A DNA stretch of 64,000 nt from Maea johnstoni. Lineage: Eukaryota > Annelida > Polychaeta > Spionida > Magelonidae. Position numbers and translations under genes: made by a program. Below, piece after piece: positions 38,001 to 50,000 of this stretch. Position 1 is the stretch's first letter. Every line of letters starts with the position of its first letter. The notes below the pieces were generated by a model that was given only the letters and a program-made list of their open reading frames with translations, searched no databases and was not told the origin of the DNA. The DNA lies in NCBI GenBank assembly GCA_963942565.1, contig OZ012690.1:7178086-7242085 (forward strand), given 5' to 3'.

Positions 38001-41000
38001 CTGGAAATCGATAAAAAAAAGACATTTAGTTCAGTTTGAATAATCAATGAAAACAGAGAAATGGCAACCTTTGGCATGAGTAAAATATTTTTGATTCAAT
38101 AGGTTAACCCTTCCAATGCTGAAGCTTCTTTCGTCCAAAGCACAAGGACACAAAGACTTTTGAAAACTATCTACACTGTCATGTTGGTATTCATTAGCTA
38201 GCTCTCACCGAGTACTCTAAGATAGGTACCCATGAGCCAGGGTTTCAGTTATTTTTCAGGGTTTGAGTTGGAATTTCATTTTTCGTCACTTTTTCTGCCA
38301 TATTGTGGCTAAGTCGTTACTAGGCGGTTGTATCTGCTGGAGGAAACCGGAGTACACGTCGAAAAACACCGCCTAACCCTAAGTCACGGTCAACTTTCCC
38401 GTATACAAGGTTGGTATGTAGACTTACCTTTTGGCTACCTGTTTGTCCAGCTTCTCCAGATCCAGTTTACAGTTAACGTTCTCATACTTGACCGGCTGAC
38501 AGAGGCTGACACTGTGTCTGTTCACTCTGGCCATCAGCAACGGGTAATCCACCCTCTTCTGGCTGCCAGCACCTGTAACAAGAAAACAAGGAAATTTTTT
38601 TAAATGTGAATACTGTAGAACTCACATATGAAGCGTGTCCCAAATATAGCGAATTTGAGAGTTTTCGCATCATAGCGTATCTTAATGTTAGCGACGGTAG
38701 CAGCCGCTGACAGCGCCTAAGTACAGAAAAAAGTGCAGCGTTTTTATATATATTTTTTGTTATCACCACCGCATAGTGGCGCTGTAGTAGCGATATGCAG
38801 CGCCACTACGCGGTGGCGATTAACAATCACAATAAACACTATGGCGGCAGCGATATGGTACCCGCTTCGCTATAGCGTACCTTTGAAGTAATCAAGTTCG
38901 CCGTAAGTACAACTTTTCATATGATGTTATCGATGTACTTAACTGAGATTGATATGTTATCTATGTATGTCAAGAACTAGGCTAAGTACTTTGTTTTTTG
39001 TCATTTGCAAAATACCGTTAAGCATACCGTTAAAAATTGAAACGAGTATGCATCAGTATTTTGCGAAGCGGTATTCGGTACGGTGCTGGTACCGGTGTAC
39101 AGCCCTACGCGTATATTGTGTGTTCTACAGTATGCGAAAATTAGTTTGTCAGTGAGGATGAGGTTTGCTTATTAAATGCTTAATACATATTACCATATTC
39201 TTCCAATTAATCGCACAGACCGCACAAGCGCACCCCCACTTTTTCCTGAAGAATTTTGGAAGGGGCAAGCCAGCAGACATTATTTTCTGGCCTTCTAAAC
39301 CTCCCCCCGCAAACGTAAATGTTTCCCTGCCCTCACATGTGGGACTGGGCTGGCCGTATATTAATCATAAATTCACTGCTACAGACTGTATAATGATTGC
39401 AATTGTAACCTTGATGTCTCCACAATTAGCTTGCTATTAGCAAAACTTCTGAAGCCGACAGAGCAAAAATGACATCCTTGGGCAGCAAGCAGCATTGCTA
39501 AAAATAAAGCTAAGATATCGTATTGTTAACCCATAGATGATTAGGAGTTCCTCCAAAAAGTGTCATCTGGATATTTGATACTTTTGATCATAACTTTGAA
39601 GTTGAGAATGATTTTAAGGAATATTTGAAGGAGAGTTGTAGGTATTGTTCTCATCGAAATTTTTCTTTTGCCTGTTAGATTTCATCAAAATTGGAAGACT
39701 GCTTACGGCCGCTGTGAGCATTAATGGCTTGAGGAAATATAGATATTGTATGATATGCAAAATTTTTGTATGTGCCAAACCCCAACTTTTTTTAAAAATT
39801 TCTCCAAGAACGGATGTTTTTTTATTACAGTCAATATATATGTATATAAATATTCATGTAAAACAGTATTCGTTGTTTGCAGACGACTATCTTTGTGGAT
39901 TTGAAATACTTTTCCATGTATTGTCCCATTTTTTGTCAAATTCTGACAGTTTTTCTCTATTTTGGGTTGTTTTCAAATTGTATCTAAGGCAGTTGAAGTA
40001 TTGCTTTACATCACTTTTAGTCATGTTACAGCATGGAATTTTTCCCATTTAATCGACATTTGTAAATTGTTTTTTTGGCTGCTAGAATAATAAAATTTAC
40101 CTCAAAATTTAAATCTCTGTCGCCAAAGATTTTTTGCATTTGATCTAATCGTTTTCTACAATTCCTTATATTTGACATCCAGTTTTCTATTTCAAGCCAA
40201 AAAGATTTGATGTACTTTCACTCTAAGAAGACATGCAAATTGGTCTATTTTAGCTCATTACATAGATTACATGAATGATAATTCTTAATACCCATTTTCA
40301 GTAAGATATCATTTGTTGCTACTCTCTGGTGTAGGATCTTGTATTGTATATTAATTAGATAACTATCTGGTGTCATTTTCCAATGGGATTTGAATGCATT
40401 TTCAATAATGTGGTGTCCTATTTCATAATTCAAAGCTGCAGACCATTTAGTTTGTACTTCCTCTATTATTTTCCATTCTGTTTCAAATAAATTATCATAA
40501 ATGGACCTGCATCCCTTCAAACCACAACCCATATATACCAGATTTATGGGAATTCGGGGATTCAAGCCAGGATCTTTTGATATATTTATAGTGGACATTG
40601 TTTTTGACACCTTTTCTGATGCTTTCTCTTTCAATAAAATTACATTTTACACTTCTTGGAGTCTTAAATTGCTCACTAGACCAAACGCCTAAGTTTTAGT
40701 TTAATACATCACCAATCATGTTAATTCCATTTTTGTACCATTCTTTTCGAAAGGGAATTTTGATTTTTTGGGTTATACCATAGTGGTTATGATAAAACTT
40801 CACGAAGGCATTTTGGATGACATGTTTTCAACAATTCAATTTTTGCCTTTCCTAAATCTTTCGAAAATAAGTTGGAAAGTGAATGTGTTCATGTTAAAGC
40901 TTTATTTACACCAAAAACAGCCAAATCTGTAACTTGGTATTTTGCTGGAAAACATGTCCACTTGCCATCTGATTGGAATATCCTAGATATCCATGATAAC

Positions 41001-44000
41001 TTTAAGCTATTACAAAACTTCTTTAAATTCATCAATTGTAATGCACCTTTGTCATAGGGTGCTTCCAAAATTTCCTTTCTAAATTTCGAAGGTTTATTCT
41101 GCCATATAAATTTAGCAAATATTTCATCAATTTCTTTAAATATTGCTTCACTTGGATTTGGGAGGGCCAGTAAAATATGTGTAAATTTGGACATAAATAG
41201 GGATTTGACCCCAACTTGGATAACATTTGGCCCTGGTCAAGATCTTGAAAAAGAGCGTTCAAAATGGACAATCATTAAAATTTTAACCACGGAGGCCATA
41301 ATATTCAATATTCAGATTACCATAAACATGTTTACTTATTGAGAAAATGTTTTAAATTGATTATTTATGCTCCAGCACTTACATTGAAGTGACAGTTTTG
41401 AAAAGTCATCTGTTCGACTTTACCGTAAATTCTCTGCAATTTAGACCTCCCTTAGAATTTGGGCCACTTTAATTATTGTGCAAAATAATTTAAGAGAAAT
41501 CTGGGCCACCCTTAATCTATCGCTGGCCCTCATTAAGGGAAATCTGGGCCACTATTACTCTGCTGTGTTTCATATTTTCAAAAAACATCGACCACTCTCA
41601 ACCCATAAACATTGTCATCATTAAAAAGTGTCCCAAATTACTGAAAATTTATGGTAAGAGAAATTACTCACTGATACTTATGTGTCCGAATGTGCAATTT
41701 TTTTGTTAAAGTTCACACAGGCACCTAGCTGGCACAGGCCGTGATTTTAACCATTCCAATGCTGAGGCTATTTACATCTAAAGCACAACAATTTTTTGAA
41801 AACCTTTAAACCCCGTCTTATTGGTATTTATTGGTACTCTGAGATAAGTACTGTGCCAGGGTTTCAATCATATTTAAGGTATTTTGCATCATTTTGTACT
41901 GACAAAATTAGCCACCAGCAGCATAAGGGTTAACCCATGAACTTACCTCTTTCCCCACCACTTGATTCAGAAGCCAATTTGTTGAGGTGAACGCAGCATT
42001 GTTTAAGACGCCACAGCATCAAACGGTCATTGGAATTTTCTTGACGGCTTCTATATATGTTCTGTTGGACCTCTTTCTTTTGAAATGCATCAGCTGAAAG
42101 TAGAAATCTTCTGTATCAATACTACCCTTGAGGCCTTGACATCTACGCACATGGTCTTAGCCAGCAGGGCGTCTGGGTGTCTTTTTGGACACCCAAACCC
42201 TCGAAAACCACCCCTCAGGACATCCAAATATTTTTAGAGGAATTTCTTAAAATATCAATCTGAAGCATATAATTGAATTTTTTCATCTCCATATGATTCC
42301 CATATCATTGTATAAGGATATCATGCCTTGTTTTGATAGATTTGTACATGTTTATGGCTGAAATATGAGTATATTGTGGTCCCCCTTAAAAATTTGGACG
42401 CCCAAAAATTTCACAATTGCCAATTTTGGGCACCCAGTTTCTAAATCCTGGCTAAGACCCCGTCTACGCATCTACATACATTTATAGTGTTGGGAATCGG
42501 TACAAATTTTGAGAACTGATCATTTTTCCACCAGAGTTATCAATGATCAGTTTTTATTTGGAGAATTTTTTCGTGCACATTGACCCTTCCCCATGTGCAT
42601 CACACATCATGTGTTGTGCATCTTTCATGAAATTTCAGGACGATACCTGTAGAAATAATGTAGAAATATTAATAGTCTTTACAAAGTGGGACTGATCATC
42701 AAAATTCGAAGTAAAGATAGTGAGATCTCCAATTAATCAACTAATTGGTACAACACTATAAATTTACAACCAATATAATTTTGTAGCTGTAAATTTATGC
42801 TACGTCATGACCTTGTAAAGACAAATCTAACTGATTGCACGAACAAAGCTGCCACCTGGATGCAGGGCTTGACACTAACGGTGAACCGCTGAACCCCGGC
42901 CAGTAACAATTCCCAAACACCGCTTCGGGCCAGTTAAACAGACCTCAACAGGTCCTAAAGGGCCAGTAAACATTTTCAAAAATATCAAGAACAGTAGTTT
43001 CAGGGGATATTTATTATTTAAGACTTATTACAATTTTTGCTTCATGTCGAAGGAAAAACTAACACCGAAACAAGAATGCAAATACAATGCATATATAACT
43101 TGTGGGATCAGTAAAAGTTTAATAGGACCAGTAGATCCTAGGTGTTACTGGTCCTACGGGGCCAGTAACTTTTTGAGTTAGCGCTGAGGCCTGGGATCTG
43201 CAATACTTTAGAAAATAACATAGGAATACAATCTGACTTTATTAAATATTTGAGAGGGAGTTCTAGGTTGATATACTCATCTTATTCATGTATTTCTGAG
43301 AAAATGCCGTGGTCAGAGAGATATCACCAAAATAGTAGGGTCTTTTCGATCCCTTTTAGGAAAACATCTATACCTGCACCAAACAGATCTTTAATAACAA
43401 TATTCAGGGCTCAAAATTAGGGGGTGCCAGGAGCCCAGGGCTCCCTTGAATTCTCCTGTGGCTCCCTTGAATTTCTGCATGGAGCCCAAAAATGTACTGG
43501 TAGGGAGCCCAAAAATGTACTGGTTTCTATACAGAACACCTTTAGGTAGCTTTTGAGGATGCAGTTGGGCTCCCAGGAAAAAATCTTAATTTCAAGCCCT
43601 GTAACTATTCTTGAAAACATACCCTTTGAGATTTGGAAACTCGTTTTTTGTCACTTTTCTGTCATATTGCGGCTAAGTTGTGACTACCCAGTTGTATCTG
43701 GCGAAAACCAATCCCAAGTCACTGGCAACTTTCTCACATGCGCCAGGTGGAACTTGCACCCGAACAGTGGTGAGAGACAGCTAACAGTCAGTGGCAACCC
43801 CTAAGACCACACAGTCACCAGGGCAGGCCCCATCCCATTAAAAGCGCGCACACACTAAGCAGTAGTGTTTAACCCATTTATACTCAGAGTAGCCAAAAGA
43901 GGCCAGACAATTTTTGAAACATTTTACATACAAAAGCATTTTCTTGAAAACATTTGAAGGAGAAATGTTGATCAGAAAGCAAACAACAACTCCCCTTCAA

Positions 44001-47000
44001 ATATTTTGTGACCTTCCGCTTTATTCACAAGTTATTTTCAAAAGTATGAGAGTAGCAGACAACACCATCCAAAGAATCTCCGAGTGTTAATGGGTTAACC
44101 TATCTCTCTGATCAGACCAGGGGCTTAGACTGGAAACGTCCAGCCTGCCTTTTGGTAGGGCAGTTTCCTGAAAAACTCCTTCTTAGACAGGCATAAATTT
44201 CTATGAAGAATGTTCAATTTTTTGTTTTCATAATCATACCTTTCCATAACAAACCATCTTCTAAGACATGGCTGAAGTGTAAATAACATGCACATGATGC
44301 AGGCACTGACATAATTTTCAGAACTAACTTACCATGCCGGGCAAGTAATTAATGATTTTTACATGCCGACATCATTTTTGACTTGCCCTGAAATAACTTG
44401 AAATGAATGCTAGAAATGAATGTATTGTTTATCATGGATTTCAAGATTCTTTTCAATTTTGTTGCATTGTTTGAATATTCCTGGGTATTTTGGCCATTTA
44501 CTATATGAAATGTGTTAAGCGTTCAGAAAATCAGCTTGCCCATTCAGGCAAGTGAAAACTAAAATGTACTGAAAGCCCCTTTTCAAAATTCACTTGCCGG
44601 GACATGTTTTGCAGTTATGATAAGATAGGCTAATAGATGTAGTTGGTGTAAGGATATGAAGAAGATGAATAGCTAAATCTAAACAGGCAGAAGTTTTCTG
44701 AGTTGCTGTTTTGGAAAGGTAGGTATTTTGAAATCCTGACTAAGACCCTGTATTGGATCACCAGCTTTTCACTGTCAGGCCTCGACATTAACTCATAATG
44801 TTACTGACCCCGTAGGACCAGTTACACCTGGGATCTACTGGTCCTGCAAAATTGTTACTGGTGGTCCTACATATTATTCTTTAACATAACAAGAAAAAAA
44901 ATTGCATAAAATTCACTGACAACATTAATTTATCATTCAATTTATCTTCATTTATTTCAAAAACATTTGGCAACACTCTTACGGGAACACTTGTTAACAA
45001 GAATGTTCCCAAATGTTTACTGGCCCTGAAGGACCAGTTGAGGTCTTTTTAACTGACCAAATTCCGTTTTTAGGAATTTCTGCCAGCGGTTCACTGTTAG
45101 CGTCGAGCCCTGTTTGATAACATAGGCTATTAGATGTAGCTGGTGTAGGGATTTGAAGAAGCTGAAAAGCTAAATCTGGACGGGCAGACATTTTGTGAAT
45201 TGCTGTTTTGGACAGGCATTTTTGAAATACTGGGTAAGACCCTGTATCTGATTGCCTGCTTCTCAGACATACATCTTTCCTTAGATGAATAAAAGAATGG
45301 ATATGTAGCGAGAGAACAATTAGTATATGCGCTATAGTGAAGACCTGGCTATCCCAGGGGTCTTGAATCTGGCTTCAGTGTGATGTCACTGGGAGACAAA
45401 GACCAATGAGGGCTCTCGAATCGTTTACATTACAGATAAAGCTGCGCACCAACCATCGCAGAGGTCAACTTTTGGGCTATTCGCCACAGCCTGGCGGTTT
45501 AGGTTGACCGACTGGTTTCATATCCACTTATTTTTATTCGTCAAGGATCTTTCCTACCTAATACCTGCACGTACTTAGTCTAAGACAGCAGGGCGCTGGG
45601 CGTCATTTTGGACACCCTAATCTATTTGAGAGGAATTTCTTGAAATGTCAATTTCAAGCATTATATTATTGAATTATTTTCACCTCTATATATTTCCCAT
45701 GGCATTGTATAAGGGATATTATGCCTAATTTTGATGAATTTATACATGCTTGAATAGTGGAAATCTGAGTATATTGTGGTCCCCCTTAAAAATTTAGATC
45801 GCCCGAAAATTTTACAATAGCCAATTTTGGGCACCTAGTTTCTAAATCCTGGCTAAGACCCTGCTCTTACCTGAGCGTCTCTGCTGGAGCTCCTTGGAAA
45901 ACTCAACATGGATCTTCGTGCCTTTCAGAGGCCAGTCTTGAAGCGAGGCCACAGCTTTCTTGGCAGATTCAAGGTATCTATACCTGATAAACCTGTAGAA
46001 AACAAGAACAAGAGTTGTTATCTTCTATATCAATAATACCGTTCACATCTACCCAATACAGTTTTGTAGTCATAGATGTATGCTACAAATACAGTGTTTG
46101 GAATTTGGAATTTCATTTTTCGTCACTTTTTCTGCCATATTGTGACTGCTAAGTCTTGACTAGCCAATTGTAAGTGGTGGAGGAAACCGGAGTACCAAGC
46201 GAAAACCATCGACTAACCCAAAGTCACTGGCAACTTTCTCACACGCCCCAGTTGGGATTCGAACCCAAACAGTGGTGAGAGACAGCTAGCAGTCAGTGGC
46301 AACATCTTAAACCACATGGCTGTCGGGGCAGGCCCTTACAAAAGTGTATGAATAAAGTTTTGTGCTACTTGAAAAGAGAACAGTAGAGCACATGTGATCA
46401 AGACAATTATATTTGCCCATTCATGATACAAATATCATGTCAAAATTGTAAACTTGTTAATCTATCACCCACTTTAACATTTACTTTTTTCAATTACACT
46501 TATTAAAGCTTTAAGAAATAGAAAATAATTAAATGCATTGTGTGGAATAGCAGAAAGGTCATCTATCTAAAATGTGTAGAATATAGTGATGGGAACTGTT
46601 TGAAAAATTAGGATCGATTAATCGATCAAATTCGCGAACGTTTAATCGACTTTGAACGATTATTCATCACCAAATCGCCTGATGTTTCCTAACACCAGAA
46701 CTGCACAGTACTGGAGTTAAGAAACATCAGGAAGAAGTTCAAGAGTCAAGAATGGTGCAGAAGATATGAGCGGTTTAGTTTAACTTCGTAGTTTGACTGT
46801 TTTGTTGTGCTCGCGTGTGGCCATGTGCCGCACATGGCCACACAGTAGTGGACAATCAATAATCGGGAAAAATCTATTGTCCATTTCGCCGGTCGATTGA
46901 TCGTAATTTCAGCCCAGTCCGACCGATTGCTCGACCCGGCGATTGATCGTTACAACACTAGTAGAATAGGATAGCTGCTTTTATCCATTTAAGCCTGTTG

Positions 47001-50000
47001 TGACCACACAAGGCCAAACTAATTTGATCATATTATTCTGGTGTTTCTAAGTTGAAAAAAAATGAAAACTTTGAGCATGAAATGTCAATCACACTTTCAT
47101 TGTTCACAGAATTATGTTGAATTGCTGGTTTTCAAAAATCGCATAAGATGAAAATTACAAGGTAACTGTAAGCATGACTGAGGTTAAAAAGGGATAGCAG
47201 TAACTAGTGCTGGGATAATTAAGCGATATAATCAATCATTTTACCCTGATTTCTGATTGATTTATCATCAAAACAAAAGATTGATCATTTTCGATTAAGT
47301 TCTCTGCTCACATGGTCAAAATTTCCATTCAAAAGGGACCTTATTTACCATGATAACAATGCATAAAAGCAAAATATAATTGTAATAAACATAAACTATA
47401 TGTTCCTGACAGTTTGTCATTCAAAATATAGGAATAATCAGTCGAAATCGGAGACCGACAAGTGGACATATCAAAATTGATAATAATCTATTATATTTGT
47501 TTAACCGATCAAAAGTTTGGTCAAAAAATCAAGCTAAAATTTTCCAGCGATTCCCAGCTCAAGCAGTAACATATCAGGGGTCCAGCTAGCCACTAGGCCA
47601 ACGGCCAAAGGCTACAGAAAATTGTGTTGGGCTACATTCCTGCTACAATACAGTCCAGCTGGCTATAAGATAAGTGGAATTTTAAGATCATGCTTAGAGA
47701 AATACCAATAATAAAATCAGTTGAAGAACACCATTTGACACATCAGTTGTCCTTTGGTACAATTCTGATATGCAATAGAACAGCGAAAAGATAGCTTAGG
47801 CCTTCAAAAATTGTTTTAGGGAAAGACTGCAGTGGTACAGCAGCATTTAGAAAATCTAGGGCTATGAGATATTGGGTGGGGCTATGGCAATTTGAAAACC
47901 TGACCCCTGCATATGGCCTAAGGTCGGGACCTATCATAACCAGGGTTCGTATGCGAAAAGTATTTTTGTATTGATTAATCTCACAAAATTTCAAACGATT
48001 AATCGATTTGGTTCAAGTTTTCGGGCCTCATTGACGTGACTTTAAGGCAAACGATTTTAAACAACATTGTGCCTCGGCATGCGCCGGCACACATGCGGTG
48101 CACCGCGGCAATTGAGAATCGGTGCACCAAAACATCGCGTCAGATGCAACTGACAGGGAAACAAGAAAAAACAGAAAATGTTCATGTTTTTCACCCGGAT
48201 TTTGGCCGGGTTCAAGGCAAACAATATAAGTTGTCTTAAAGTTTTTATTGTTGCTTTATATATTGGGCAAGTTACAGACATTTGAGCATAATGTCTGTAA
48301 TTTATGCTCAATCAGACGTCTGATCACTAATCATAACTGAAGTAAAACTTACGCAAAGGTATATTCCATGGCATCCTTCGCTGGAGAAATGAAAACAGCG
48401 TTAACAGCACCAAAGGGAGCGAACAACTGATACAAGTCTCTCTGAAAGCAAAGAAAGAAAGAAAGTTGGATTAGACAACTTCTTTTGGTTTGGTCCTATG
48501 GTTAGAAATAAACAAAGAAAGATGGGTTAGACAAGTCCTTTTGGCGTGGTCCTATGGTTAGAAATAAACAAAGAAAGATGGGTTAGACAAGTCCTTTTGG
48601 TGTGGTCCTATGGTTAGAAATAAACAAAGAAAGATGGGTTAGACAAGTTCTTTTGGTTTGGTCCCATGGTTAGAAATAAACAAAGAAAGATGGGTTAGAC
48701 AAGTTCTTTTGGTGTGGTCCTATGGTTAGAAACAAACAAAGAAAGTTGGGTAAGACAAGTTCTTAAAATGGTTTGGTCCCATGATTAGAAACAAACCGGC
48801 TTTGGATTAGGCAAGTTCTTTTGTTCTATCCCCATGGGGAGAAAAAATCAATCATTACTTTCTCACATTTTGTGAATTTGATGACAATACACTGACCGTG
48901 AAAAAATGGTAGAAAATTGCCTAGCAGGAGGGGTCCTATAGACTAACTCAGCCGACCGAATGGTAATTACCAGATCAGAAAGGTATTTCCTGGCTTTGCA
49001 CAAGAGGTTAATTAGTGTCGCTCGGATATTTCTGAGTTCAGCAGGGCCAAGGTTAAACAGTAAACTAGGTACATAATGAAAATAAGAAATGCAGATGTTT
49101 GTTTATTCAATTCACTATTAGCTCATTATGAAGTACATGAATAAATGGAATTATATTTAGGATGAAAAAAAAATCAAATATATGCTTGAAATTGATATTG
49201 AAAAAAAAATCCACAAAAATGTTTTGGGTGTCCTGAAGGGTGATTTTTGAGGGATTTGGGTGTACAAATGATGCCTTGATGCCCTGCTGGCTAAGACTTG
49301 GCTTTGATTTTTGTCTCACCTTTTCAACTGACAAGTTCACCTGGCCAACATAGACAGAAAAGTTGATACGTTGGTTGCTGGCAGACAAGCCAGATTCATA
49401 AGAAAGTCTGGAGTTCCCGCCATACGCTGCCCCTGCAAGAATAATCAGAAAATTGAGGGGGCACAGGAACCAAATATATTTGCTATTATATATACATACT
49501 GCATTCTATTTTACGCATTACCATAAATTCTCAGTAATTTGGGACACTTATTAACTTCCCCTGGAAGAATAATCATAAAATTGAGGGGGCACAGGAACCG
49601 AATATATTTGCTATTATATACTGCTTACTACTTTACTCATTACCATAAATTCTCAGTAATTTGGGACACTTATTAACTTTTTAGCTTCCCCTGCAAGAAT
49701 AATCATAAAATTGGGGGGGCACAGAAACCGAATATATTTGCTATTACATACTGCATACTATTTTGCTCATTACCGTAAATTCTCAGTAATTTGGGACACT
49801 TTTTAACAATGACAATTCTTATTGATTGAGGGTGACCCATACTTTCTGAAAAAAACAGACAAAGCAGAGTAGCCCCTAATAGTGGCAAAGATTCCCCTTA
49901 ATGATGACCAGCGCTAGATCAAGGATGGCCCACAGGGCTCAACATTAAGAAAAAACTTCATAAGCCCAGCAGTTACCGAAACTTTTACTAGCCCTGAAAT

